Assembly: GCA_034432555.1 (NCBI GenBank)
Contig: DAOUBW010000047.1
Coordinates: 1 to 64,000, forward strand
DNA length: 64,000 nt
Source: CP2-2F sp034432555
GTDB taxonomy: Bacteria > Chloroflexota > Anaerolineae > Aggregatilineales > UBA2796
Direction: 5' to 3'
Below the pieces are notes generated by a model that worked only from the letters and a program-made list of their open reading frames with translations, was not told the DNA's origin and made no database searches. A program made the translations under genes and the position numbers. Numbering within the stretch: position 1 is the stretch's first letter; every line of letters starts with the position of its first letter. Below, in pieces: positions 42,299 through 50,939 of this stretch.

Positions 42299-43708
42299 CT
42301 AGCGGATTAGCTGCCCAATGGGATTGACCAGATCGTTGACGACTAACACCACGAATAAACCTAAGATGATCATCAGCCCAACCATGTGAATCACGCCCTC
42401 ACGCTCTGGCGCCATTGGCTTACCGCGAATGATCTCGACCAACACGAACAAGATGCGCCCGCCATCCAAGCCAGGAATGGGCAGCAAATTGGTGAAGCCA
42501 AGCGCAAGGCTGATCAGTGCCGCAAAGTTAATCAGGCGCAGCGGTGAACGATCCTCAACTGCCGCGCTAACAACCTGCCCACCCAACTGTGAAATGCCGA
42601 CCACACTGACCGGGCGTGCTTCTTCAATGGTCAGGGCGCCGCGGATCAAGTCTATCGGAAAGCGGATCAACTCCTCTAAAATGACACCTGTGCGCTGCAC
42701 CCCAGCACCAATTGCCTCAATGAACGGTTTGCCTTCTGCCCGATTCTCCAGCGCCAAGCCCGTGGTAAAATCGAACACTAAGGGACGCAGCCCAATGCCA
42801 ACCGGTCCCTCACCAGAGGGTGGGTTGCGGCGCGGCACCACTTCCAGAGTCAGGCGTTCGCTACCGCGCTGCACCTCAAAGGTAACAGGTGTGCCGCCGC
42901 GTTCATGCACATATTCCACAAGGGATTCGGTGCTACGCACCCTGCCATCTACGCTTACAATAATGTCGTTGGGCTGGAAAAGCCCATCGGCGGGTGAGTT
43001 GCGCGTAACGCCGGTAATCAGTATCGCTTGGCTGGGAAAACGGCTCGTTGACGGGTTAAGCAGCACTGCGCGCTGCTCACCGTTGCGCGCCACTGTCAGG
43101 CTGATCGGTTCAGCCCTTTGATCCGATTCCCGATGGGCAGTTATCTGTGCCTCAATTTGCGCGATGGTGCTAACCGAAACGCCATTCACCGCCATAATCA
43201 CATCGCCATATTGCAAACCATTCTGGGCAGCCGGTGAATTCGGTGCGGCGCCAAGCACAATAGGCGGTAGCGTAATCGTCGCGGCGATGATCAGCAGTAC
43301 CACCGCTGCAAGGATGTTCATGCCCGACCCTGCCGCTAAGAAAAACAGGCGTTGCAGCGGCGTTGCCTCTGCCACTGATTTCAGCTTTGGCACCTTTTTG
43401 CCGAGCGCTTCCAACTCTGCCTGATATTGGCGGTATGCCTGCCGTTCGCGTTCGGTTGCTTCCTCACCCACCGGGCGCACAAAATCTTCGCCAAGCGGAC
43501 GTACAAAACCACCCAAAGGCAGCCAATTCAGCGTAAATTCGGTGCCGTTGCGCTCAAAAAGTTTGGCAGCACGCGGCGGAAAGCCCAACCCAAACTCCAA
43601 AACGGTGACGCCAACCATGCGGCAAGCGATGAAATGCCCCCACTCGTGGATCAGGATCAACGGTGTTAGGACGATCAGGAACGAGAGAACAGCCAGTAGG
43701 AAATCCAT
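42299..43708 (-). CDS. rseP: RseP-like site-2 membrane protease
   Basis: 469 residues. Intramembrane metalloprotease that cuts membrane-anchored anti-sigma factors or similar targets. The active site HEWGH (His21, Glu22, His25) is in the first helix, and LDGGR lies near the C-terminus with the third zinc ligand Asp. Two PDZ domains are visible (AAQNGLQYGDVIMAVNG and ADGLFQPNDIIVSVDG), and the linker contains a charged insertion (about 75-115). The start ATG at 43708 has AAGGG five bases upstream; the upstream eight codons are not needed. Confidence 0.92.
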   Translation of the reverse strand: MDFLLAVLSFLIVLTPLILIHEWGHFIACRMVGVTVLEFGLGFPPRAAKLFERNGTEFTLNWLPLGGFVRPLGEDFVRPVGEEATERERQAYRQYQAELEALGKKVPKLKSVAEATPLQRLFFLAAGSGMNILAAVVLLIIAATITLPPIVLGAAPNSPAAQNGLQYGDVIMAVNGVSVSTIAQIEAQITAHRESDQRAEPISLTVARNGEQRAVLLNPSTSRFPSQAILITGVTRNSPADGLFQPNDIIVSVDGRVRSTESLVEYVHERGGTPVTFEVQRGSERLTLEVVPRRNPPSGEGPVGIGLRPLVFDFTTGLALENRAEGKPFIEAIGAGVQRTGVILEELIRFPIDLIRGALTIEEARPVSVVGISQLGGQVVSAAVEDRSPLRLINFAALISLALGFTNLLPIPGLDGGRILFVLVEIIRGKPMAPEREGVIHMVGLMIILGLFVVLVVNDLVNPIGQLIR

Positions 43709-43816
43709 GTGAACCCTTGCTTTAGCGCCCATTCGCGGCGCAAACGATCAGATTTTTCTTCCATTATACGGTATACTTGTCGCTCAATACACCGTCAACT
43801 CTCTTAGAGTGTACTT

Positions 43817-46063
43817 GTGAGCGAATCGCACGTCCATTTATTCGGCATACGGCATCATGGCGTTGGCTCAGCGCGCAGCCTGCTTGCCGCCCTAGAAGCC
43901 CTCCAGCCGGACGTTCTGCTGATCGAAGGTGCGCCCGAAGGCGATGCCCTGTTGCCTTACGTCCTCTACCCGACCATGCGTCCACCAGTGGCAATGCTCA
44001 TCTATGCGCCCGACCAGCCCAAGCGCGCTGTTTTCTACCCGTTCGCTAATTTCTCGCCTGAATGGCAGGCACTGCGCTACGGCTTGCGGTATGGCATTCC
44101 CACGCGCTTTATGGATTTGCCACAGACAATCCGTTTCGCCCTGCCTGAGCCTGCCGATCCCGAACCGCAAGCCGATCTTGACCCTGAACTGCGCCGCCTA
44201 CGGGCTGATCCGCTGCGCCGTTTGGCAGAGGCGGCTGGCTACAGTGATGGTGAGCGCTGGTGGAACGATTTGGTTGAGCAGCGCCGTGCCACAGATTCAG
44301 ACATCTTCACAGGCATTCTAGAGGCAATGACGGTGCTGCGCGAGGGCATTCCGCTTAATGATCCCTTAGAAAATTTGCGTGAAGCGCATATGCGCCAAAG
44401 TATACGCGCTGCACGCAAAGCAGGCTACCAACGGATTGCCGTTGTATGCGGCGCATGGCATACACCTGCCCTAACCGACCTGAGCGGTGCCAAGGCGGAT
44501 GCTGCTTTGCTAAAAGGCTTGCCAAAAGCGAAGGTTGCCGCCACATGGATTCCATGGACCTATGGGCGACTCACCTTAGAAAGCGGCTACGGCGCAGGCA
44601 TTCAATCGCCGGGTTGGTACGACTTCTTGTGGCAGACTGAACGGGCTGAGGATGTGGCACTTGGCTGGCTGACGCATGTGGCGCACTTGCTGCGCGCCAA
44701 CGCCTTAGATGCCTCTACGGCGCAAGTCATTGATGCCGCACGCATGGCGGAAACACTCGCCGTGCTGCGCGAACGCGCCGCGCCAAGCCTTGTCGAACTG
44801 AATGAGGCGGTGCAGGCGGTATTCTGCATGGGCAGCGAAGTGCCAATGCGCCTGATTTGGCGTGATCTGATTGTGGGCGGCGTGTTGGGTGATGTGCCAG
44901 ATAATGTGCCTTCTGTACCGCTGCTGCAAGATTTTCAGCGCGAGCAGAAGCGCCTACGCCTGACCGAAAAAGACATTGCCAAGCGCGATGCCAACCGCGA
45001 AAAGCATTCGCCCAACCTTGAGCTAGACCTGCGCGAAGCCTTTGATCTGGATCGCAGCCGTTTGTTACATCGCCTGAACATGCTCGATATTCCTTTTGGC
45101 AAACTGAAAGAAGCCCGTGGGCGCGGCACCTTCAAAGAGGTATGGCGCGTGGCGTGGGAGCCTGAATTCACCGTCGGACTGCTGGAGGCAAGCCAATGGG
45201 GAACATCTTTGGCAGAGGCAGCGGCTGCCTATGCGCGTGATGCTGCCCAAAGCGCGGCTGATCTGCCAACGCTTACCGCACTGCTAGAAGAGGCGCTGCT
45301 GGCTGATCTGGGTGAGGCGGTGAGCTTGATTGTGCGCGCTGTGCGCGATCAGGCAGCGCTTGCCACCGATATTACGCACCTGATGGATGCCTTGCCGTCA
45401 TTGGCACGCATTGCACGTTATGGCGATGTGCGTGGTACGGATGCCATGCTTGCCTTGCTGGTTGTTAACAGCCTTGCGGCGCGCATTTGCATCGGCTTGC
45501 CGAATGCCTGCCTCTCATTGGATGATGAGGCAGCCGCAGGTATGTTCAGGCGGCTGAACAGCACACATGCTGCCATTAACTTGCTGGCAAATGCAGCACT
45601 GCGCACTGATTGGCTGGCAACACTGATGAGAATGCTCAACAGCCCAACCCTGCACGGCTTGCTGGGCGGGCGCTGTGCGCGCATTTTGCAGAATGCGGAG
45701 ATGTGGTCAGGTGCGGAAGCGGTGCGGCAGCTTGGCTTAGCGCTCTCCACTGCGGGTGACCCTGCTCAGGCTGCTCACTGGTTGGAAGGTTTTTTGAGCG
45801 GCAGCGGCGAGATTCTGCTGTACGATGCGGCACTTTGGCAAGTGGTGGATACGTGGTTGTGCAGCCTAACCGCAGAGGCATTCCAGATGCTCTTGCCGTT
45901 AGTGCGGCGCACTTTCTCCACCTTCAGCGCGCCAGAACGCCAGCGGATGGCAGATCGGGTGCTGCATGGCGGCGGGCGCAGCACAAAGCGCACACATACC
46001 TTTGACCCTGAGCAGGCGGTGCAAGTGCTGCCTAGTGTGGCAAAGCTGCTTGGCTGGTCATAA
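43817..46063 (+). CDS. DUF5682 family protein
   Basis: 748 residues, cytoplasmic. The N-terminus VHLFGIRHHGVGSARSLLAAL, LLIEGAPEGD, VVCGAWHTPAL and TWIPWTYGRLTLESGYGAGIQSPGWYDFLW are hallmarks of DUF5682. This large family is often found beside MoxR-type AAA+ ATPases and VWA-domain proteins, with no known activity. Its N-terminal fold has some resemblance to TraB/ChaN-type hydrolases (two histidines in RHHG), but I would not assign a reaction. The rest is mainly helical. The start is GTG at 43817. Neither neighbour (rseP-like and the HhH protein) is a MoxR or VWA gene, so here it stands alone. Confidence 0.8.
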   Translation: MSESHVHLFGIRHHGVGSARSLLAALEALQPDVLLIEGAPEGDALLPYVLYPTMRPPVAMLIYAPDQPKRAVFYPFANFSPEWQALRYGLRYGIPTRFMDLPQTIRFALPEPADPEPQADLDPELRRLRADPLRRLAEAAGYSDGERWWNDLVEQRRATDSDIFTGILEAMTVLREGIPLNDPLENLREAHMRQSIRAARKAGYQRIAVVCGAWHTPALTDLSGAKADAALLKGLPKAKVAATWIPWTYGRLTLESGYGAGIQSPGWYDFLWQTERAEDVALGWLTHVAHLLRANALDASTAQVIDAARMAETLAVLRERAAPSLVELNEAVQAVFCMGSEVPMRLIWRDLIVGGVLGDVPDNVPSVPLLQDFQREQKRLRLTEKDIAKRDANREKHSPNLELDLREAFDLDRSRLLHRLNMLDIPFGKLKEARGRGTFKEVWRVAWEPEFTVGLLEASQWGTSLAEAAAAYARDAAQSAADLPTLTALLEEALLADLGEAVSLIVRAVRDQAALATDITHLMDALPSLARIARYGDVRGTDAMLALLVVNSLAARICIGLPNACLSLDDEAAAGMFRRLNSTHAAINLLANAALRTDWLATLMRMLNSPTLHGLLGGRCARILQNAEMWSGAEAVRQLGLALSTAGDPAQAAHWLEGFLSGSGEILLYDAALWQVVDTWLCSLTAEAFQMLLPLVRRTFSTFSAPERQRMADRVLHGGGRSTKRTHTFDPEQAVQVLPSVAKLLGWS

Positions 46064-46189
46064 GATGCTACCCTCTGGGCGCATTCTTCGTTATAATGTT
46101 AGGCAAGTCTTTTTCGGGATAAAGCATAGGCGGTCTGCGCTGCACAGTTGGATGCGCCGCCTTGAGCGTTCAACAAAGGAAGTTTCTCC

Positions 46190-47095
46190 GTGCAAACTCG
46201 CCAAAAGCTCACAGAATTTGAAAGCACCATTGCCTTTCTGGTTGGCGGTGGGCTAACACTCGTTGTCCTCGTCTTTGCGCTTGCTGCCGCCACCAGCGGC
46301 CCCAACGCTGACGTGAGCAGGCTTAATTTGTTTCTGCTCGGCGGCGCGCTGCTCTTGGTGCTAGGCACACTGGTTTGGCTTTTCACCTCACGCCCGTGGC
46401 TAACGCATGATGACTGGTCAGAGCCGCTGTATGTTGGGCATGAGCATGACGCACACCATGCTGATCATGTAGACGATCATACAGAACACGCCGAACACGG
46501 CGATGATCACGCCGCGCCCGCCGAGACGCTTGCCCATGCGGGCGCAACAGAAACCTCTGAATTGGCAGCGGCAATGAATATTGCACCCTCAACGGCTGCC
46601 GCTGTCGAAGTGATTGAGGCAGCCACCGCCGCTGCTGAGCAAGTTGATCCGCATCCAGTGTATGAGCCTGAAACACTTGCCGATAACACCTATGCAGCCA
46701 TTGAGCCGCCTGCTTACGCCGAAGTGGCGGAGGCGCACCTGCCAGATGTGCCTGCTGAAACAGCGCCTGTCCCTGAGCCTGCACCTGAGGCTGAAACACC
46801 TGAGGCACAGCCCCCTGCACCCGCCACTAAACACCTTGATAATCTGACGATTATCGAAGGTATTGGACCGAAAATCTCGGCAGCCTTGGTAGCCGCCGGT
46901 GTGGATACCTTTGCTAAACTTGCCGCCATGCAGCCTTCTGAGATTGAGGGCATTGTGCGCGCTGCCGGGGTGCGGATGGTTGGCAAAGCAGAGACTTGGG
47001 CGCGCCAGGCGGGGCTTGCCGCCGAAGGCAAGTTTGATGAACTGAAAGCCTACCAAGAGACGCTGACGGCTGGGCGCAGCGCGTCGGATGAGTAA
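46190..47095 (+). CDS. Membrane protein with His/Asp-rich segment and HhH domain
   Basis: 301 residues. GTG start at 46190 with AAGGAAG seven bases before it. Two membrane helices (about 15-35 and 46-65) are followed by a His/Asp/Glu-rich stretch (HEHDAHHADHVDDHTEH..., about 83-110), an Ala/Pro/Glu-rich flexible linker (about 110-215) and a C-terminal helix-hairpin-helix domain (NLTIIEGIGPKISAALVAAG, then VRMVGKAETWARQAGL). HhH domains of this kind occur in proteins of unknown role fused to membrane or electron-transfer subunits. The His-rich stretch could bind metal. A TATAAT is at 46092-46097 without a clear -35. Function unknown. Confidence 0.7.
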   Translation: MQTRQKLTEFESTIAFLVGGGLTLVVLVFALAAATSGPNADVSRLNLFLLGGALLLVLGTLVWLFTSRPWLTHDDWSEPLYVGHEHDAHHADHVDDHTEHAEHGDDHAAPAETLAHAGATETSELAAAMNIAPSTAAAVEVIEAATAAAEQVDPHPVYEPETLADNTYAAIEPPAYAEVAEAHLPDVPAETAPVPEPAPEAETPEAQPPAPATKHLDNLTIIEGIGPKISAALVAAGVDTFAKLAAMQPSEIEGIVRAAGVRMVGKAETWARQAGLAAEGKFDELKAYQETLTAGRSASDE

Positions 47096-47117
47096 GTTGT
47101 TACCCTTTTGACGAAGC

Positions 47118-47139
47118 AAGGACGGGACCGCCCGTCCTT
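47118..47139 (+). terminator. Hairpin between the HhH gene and mdh
   Basis: Perfect 9-bp stem AAGGACGGG and CCCGTCCTT with an ACCG loop, 22 bases after the stop. No T-run. It may separate the HhH gene from mdh or stabilise the mRNA. Confidence 0.5.
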
Positions 47140-47176
47140 ATCGTGTTAAGCAAACAGATTTAGGAAGGACGCTGGA

Positions 47177-48124
47177 ATGCGTAAAAAAGTCACTGTCGTT
47201 GGCGCAGGTGCGGTTGGCTCTGCCGCAGCACACTGGATCGCCAGTAAAGAACTCGCGGATGTCGTGTTAGTGGACGTGGTGCAGGGTTTGCCACAAGGCA
47301 TCGCGCTCGATCTGGCACAGTCAGGTCCTGTAGAAGGGTTTGACCTCAAGATCGTTGGCACCAATGGCTATGAAGAGACTGCCAACTCGGATGTTATCCT
47401 GATTACAGCCGGTGTGCCGCGCCGCAAAGACCCAGCGACGGGCAAATTCCCAAGCCGCGATGAACTCGTCAAGATCAATCAAGATGTGGTCGGTCCGATC
47501 ACGGCGGAATTGGCGAGATATTCGCCCAACAGCATTATGATTGTCGTCACCAATCCGCTGGATGCCATGTGCCACGTCGTGAAGGAAGTCAGCGGCTTCC
47601 CGCGTGAGCGCGTGATCGGTCAGGCAGGCGCGCTGGATACGGCACGCTACAAGACCTTCATCGCTATGGAACTGGGCGTGAGCGTGGAAGATGTACACGG
47701 CATCGTGCTAGGCGGTCATGGTGATGAGATGGTGCCGCTGCCGCGCCATACCTCTGTGGCAGGCATCCCAGTCCGTGAGCTGATGCCCGAAGACAAGCTG
47801 CAAGCGATCATCGAGCGCACCCGTAAGGGCGGCGGCGAATTGGTTGGCTTGATGGGACGCAGCGCCTACTATGCGCCGGCTTCGGCTTCAGTCAGCATGA
47901 TTGAAGCGATCCTGAAGGATAAGAAGCGCGTGATCGCCTCTGCGGTCTACCTGCAAGGCGAGTACGGCTACCACGACCTGTTCATCGGTGTGCCGTGTGT
48001 GCTAGGCGCTAAAGGGCTGGAGCGCGTCATCATCATGGATTTGAATGATGAGGAAAAGGCGATGCTCGAAGTGAGCGCGAAAGCAGTCCGCGCTGTGGTA
48101 GATGTGCTAGGCTACAAGAAGTAG
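47177..48124 (+). CDS. mdh: Malate dehydrogenase (LDH-like type)
   Basis: 315 residues, oxidises malate to oxaloacetate with NAD+ in the TCA cycle. Strongly like the Chloroflexus malate dehydrogenase: VTVVGAGAVGSAAAHW (NAD site), VVTNPLDAMCHVVKEVSGFP, RVIGQAGALDTARYKTFIA, GGHGDEMVPLPRHTSVAGIPV and GGGELVGLMGRSAYYAPAS. The catalytic histidine is in GGHGD. The substrate-arginine loop reads VPRRKDPATGKFPSRDEL (residues 80-97), about six residues longer than the Chloroflexus loop as I recall it, and the total length differs by the same amount. AGGAAGGA precedes the ATG at 47177. Converges on nuoI. Confidence 0.95.
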   Translation: MRKKVTVVGAGAVGSAAAHWIASKELADVVLVDVVQGLPQGIALDLAQSGPVEGFDLKIVGTNGYEETANSDVILITAGVPRRKDPATGKFPSRDELVKINQDVVGPITAELARYSPNSIMIVVTNPLDAMCHVVKEVSGFPRERVIGQAGALDTARYKTFIAMELGVSVEDVHGIVLGGHGDEMVPLPRHTSVAGIPVRELMPEDKLQAIIERTRKGGGELVGLMGRSAYYAPASASVSMIEAILKDKKRVIASAVYLQGEYGYHDLFIGVPCVLGAKGLERVIIMDLNDEEKAMLEVSAKAVRAVVDVLGYKK

Positions 48125-48140
48125 ACGGATAACTACATTG

Positions 48141-48166
48141 GGGCGGGGAGAACAGTCTCCCCGCCC
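48141..48166. terminator. Hairpin between converging mdh and nuoI
   Basis: Perfect 11-bp GC-rich stem GGGCGGGGAGA and TCTCCCCGCCC with an ACAG loop in the 48-base gap between converging stops. No T-run; position supports a shared terminator. Confidence 0.6.
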
Positions 48167-48172
48167 TGTGGC

Positions 48173-49066
48173 TTACTCGCCTGTCCCTTTGCGGCGGACA
48201 GGTTCAACCTTCGCGTTCGGGTCAACCCAGCGCTTGCCGCGCTTCACCCAGCCGGGATGCGGCGGCGTCTCGCCATCGGCAGCGGCTGAAGCAGGTGCCG
48301 CAGCTTCTGCCTTTGGTGCGGCGGGCGCTGCCTCGGCTTTGGGTGCTTCCAGCGCAGGTGCTTCGGCAGTTGGTGCCTCCACCACTGCGACGGCGGCTGG
48401 CTCTGGCTGGGCAGGCACTGCCGCATACGGACCGGGACGCGATGGCTCTAGCCCTGCCTTCTTGCGTGCTTTCTGCACGTCGGTATGGTCATAGCCGCCG
48501 CGTGCCGCCTCTTCTTCGGCGGCGGTGGTCGGCGCGATGGACTGCCAGTAGCGCACCTCACGCGAGAGGCGTGCCTTATCGTGAATGTGCGTTGAGGTGC
48601 GGTCGTAGGATGCCATCTCGTAGTTGTGATCCATCTTGATGGCATCGAACGGGCAGTATTCAGCGCAATAGCCGCAGTTCATGCAGATGTCAATATCAAT
48701 GTAGAACTGCTCTGGCTCTGGCTTGGGACGCCCTGTCTTGGCATCGGTGCCGCGCACAATCCAGATGCACTGCGGCGGACAAACCTTCGCGCAAATGCCA
48801 CAGGAGGTACACCAATCCCTGCCCGGATAGTCGGGATCATCCTGATTATAGGTGACGAGGAACGGCGTGAAGCGGAAGCGCTCTGGCACTGCCAGTTTCT
48901 CATCGGGATATTCCACCGTCACCAAGCCACGGTTAGCAAGGCTTTGCTTCTGCTGGAACACATCCAGATCGCGCTTGCGCCCTAACCACTGAATATCATC
49001 AACAAAGGTGCCGATGAAGTGGCGGAGCGTGACGCCCAAGCCTTTGAGAATGCCTGAACCATACAT
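48173..49066 (-). CDS. nuoI: NADH-quinone oxidoreductase subunit I with long Ala/Pro-rich tail
   Basis: 297 residues; ordinary NuoI is about 160-220. The core (about 1-190) carries two [4Fe-4S] motifs, CTSCGICAKVCP and CMNCGYCAEYCP, that pass electrons towards quinone in complex I. The tail (about 205-297) is low-complexity Ala/Pro/Glu/Lys (EAPALEAPKAEAAPAAP...) and ends with a basic patch HPGWVKRGKRWVDP. The gene lies 18 bases after nuoCD, in order nuoB-nuoCD-nuoI. The tail could be a docking segment or a disordered linker; no domain is recognised in it. Confidence 0.93.
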   Translation of the reverse strand: MYGSGILKGLGVTLRHFIGTFVDDIQWLGRKRDLDVFQQKQSLANRGLVTVEYPDEKLAVPERFRFTPFLVTYNQDDPDYPGRDWCTSCGICAKVCPPQCIWIVRGTDAKTGRPKPEPEQFYIDIDICMNCGYCAEYCPFDAIKMDHNYEMASYDRTSTHIHDKARLSREVRYWQSIAPTTAAEEEAARGGYDHTDVQKARKKAGLEPSRPGPYAAVPAQPEPAAVAVVEAPTAEAPALEAPKAEAAPAAPKAEAAAPASAAADGETPPHPGWVKRGKRWVDPNAKVEPVRRKGTGE

Positions 49067-49084
49067 AAGGGTATCTCTCTACTC

Positions 49085-50917
49085 CTAGCGATCTGTCTCG
49101 CCTAGCACAATGTCAATGCTGCCTAGAATAGCGACCACATCTGCCACTTTTTGCCCTTTGCTCATCTCGCCAAGCGGCGTCAGGTTGATGAAACTGGGTG
49201 CGCGCACGTGGTAGCGCCAAGCGTTGCCGCCGCCAACTGAGACACAGTAGAAGCCTAGCTCGCCCTTCGGATTTTCAGCAAAGCCGTATGCCTCGCCCGC
49301 CGGCACCTTGATCGAGTAGCTGGTCTTGCCACCAAAGATAGGCTGTCCCGCCGTATCCTTCAGGCGCGGCAAAATCTGCTTCAAGATGCGGACGCTCTGG
49401 CGCATTTCGTCAAGGCGTAGGTAGTAGCGGTCGTAAATATCGCCGTTGGGGCGCGTGCAAACGTCGAATTCCAGTTCGGGATAGATGCTGTAGGGATTTG
49501 AACGGCGAATATCATACGGCACGCCTGAAGCACGCAGCAAAGGACCTGCTGCGCTGTAGGCAATCGCCATCTCGGCAGGCAGTAAGCCAACACCGATGCA
49601 GCGACTCTTGATGATCTCGCTCTCGGAGAGCAGTTCATCCAGTTCATCAATCGAACGCGGCAAACGCTCATTGATGAGCTGATCGAGGTAGTCCATCGTA
49701 TCCATGTCGCGCACTTTGTCGTTGATGAGTGCCGCTTCGCTGCGGATGCGCGCTGTGAGGTCTTTGAAGACGCCGCCAATCCGCATGTAGTTGCACATCA
49801 TGCGCGCGCCTGCGGTTGCCTCGAAAAAGTCGAGGATGTATTCGCGGGTTTGGATGGCGTACAGCGCCGGCGTGAAGAAGGCGCCTAAGTCGTTCAACAG
49901 GAAGCCGATTGACCACAAATGATTGGTGATGCGCGTCAGTTCAGCCATCAGCACACGGATGACCTCAGCGCGGTAAGGGACAGTTGCTTGCCCGCGCATC
50001 ATCTGCTCAACCGTTATGGCATATGCCATGTTGTTGCACATGCTGCTGATGTAATCCAAGCGGTCGGTGAAGGGCATGTTGCCATACCATGTATTGCGCT
50101 CACCGATCTTTTCGTGGTTGCGGTGCAGGTAGCCCATGACTGGCTCTAGCGACTCAATCGTCTCGCCCGTGAGCGCTACCATCATGCGGAAAACGCCGTG
50201 CGTGCTTGGGTGATGTGGACCGAGGTTGACGAGCAGGCGGTCGGTGCGGAAGGCAGGGTCGCCCATGATGTCCACGCCGAGCGCCATGCTCTGCTGGAAC
50301 TCTGCCTCGGTTTCGGGCTTGTAGTCATCCAGTGTGAAGCCTGCTGGATAGCGCACATTATGCCCGAACGGGTTGTGTTCCTCGCCACGGAAGACATCGC
50401 CACCGGGCCAACGGCTATCAAAGGGCTTAGTCTCTTGCTCGTAGTATGCCTCCTGATAGTCTTTCCGCATGGGATAGCCTTCAAAGCCTTCCCACAGCAG
50501 AATACGCTTGAGGTTGGGATGCCCGGCAAAATGGATGCCGTAGAGGTCGTATGCCTCGCGCTCTTGGAAATCGGCGCCGGGATAGACGCTGACGAGGCTT
50601 GGGATCACGGCGTCATCGCGGGAAGTTTGCGCCTTAAAGACCAACGGCTTGCCACCGCTTGGCACGCGAAAGGCGTGGTAGACCACTTCCAAATGATCAC
50701 CGTGTCCGAGGTAATCTACAGCAGTCAGGCTGGAGAGGTAGTTAAAGCCGAACTCATCGCGGATGGCGCGGGCGATTTCGGGCAGGCGCGCCGCCTCAAC
50801 AATCACGCCTTCATAGCCAGCGCGGGTATCATCTTTGACCGCTTCTGGAAAACGCTCTTTGAGCGCGGCAATGGTGCTGGGCAGGTCGGTCACTTGTGGA
50901 AGAACTTGATCAGTCAT
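49085..50917 (-). CDS. nuoCD: NADH-quinone oxidoreductase subunits C and D fused
   Basis: 610 residues. NuoC part about 1-190 (AVDYLGHGDHLEVVYH, YPGADFQEREAYDLYGIHFAGHP, GYPMRKDY). NuoD part about 225-610 (NLGPHHPSTHGVFRMMV, ERNTWYGNMPFTDRLDY, DVCTRPNGDIYDRYYLRLDEM). Both contribute to the quinone-binding arm of complex I, and NuoD holds the quinone-site histidine in the HHPSTHG loop. Fused nuoCD is known in several bacteria. The ATG at 50917 follows the nuoB stop at 50940 by 22 bases. Confidence 0.95.
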   Translation of the reverse strand: MTDQVLPQVTDLPSTIAALKERFPEAVKDDTRAGYEGVIVEAARLPEIARAIRDEFGFNYLSSLTAVDYLGHGDHLEVVYHAFRVPSGGKPLVFKAQTSRDDAVIPSLVSVYPGADFQEREAYDLYGIHFAGHPNLKRILLWEGFEGYPMRKDYQEAYYEQETKPFDSRWPGGDVFRGEEHNPFGHNVRYPAGFTLDDYKPETEAEFQQSMALGVDIMGDPAFRTDRLLVNLGPHHPSTHGVFRMMVALTGETIESLEPVMGYLHRNHEKIGERNTWYGNMPFTDRLDYISSMCNNMAYAITVEQMMRGQATVPYRAEVIRVLMAELTRITNHLWSIGFLLNDLGAFFTPALYAIQTREYILDFFEATAGARMMCNYMRIGGVFKDLTARIRSEAALINDKVRDMDTMDYLDQLINERLPRSIDELDELLSESEIIKSRCIGVGLLPAEMAIAYSAAGPLLRASGVPYDIRRSNPYSIYPELEFDVCTRPNGDIYDRYYLRLDEMRQSVRILKQILPRLKDTAGQPIFGGKTSYSIKVPAGEAYGFAENPKGELGFYCVSVGGGNAWRYHVRAPSFINLTPLGEMSKGQKVADVVAILGSIDIVLGETDR

Positions 50918-50939
50918 GTACGTTTTGCTCCGTATGATG

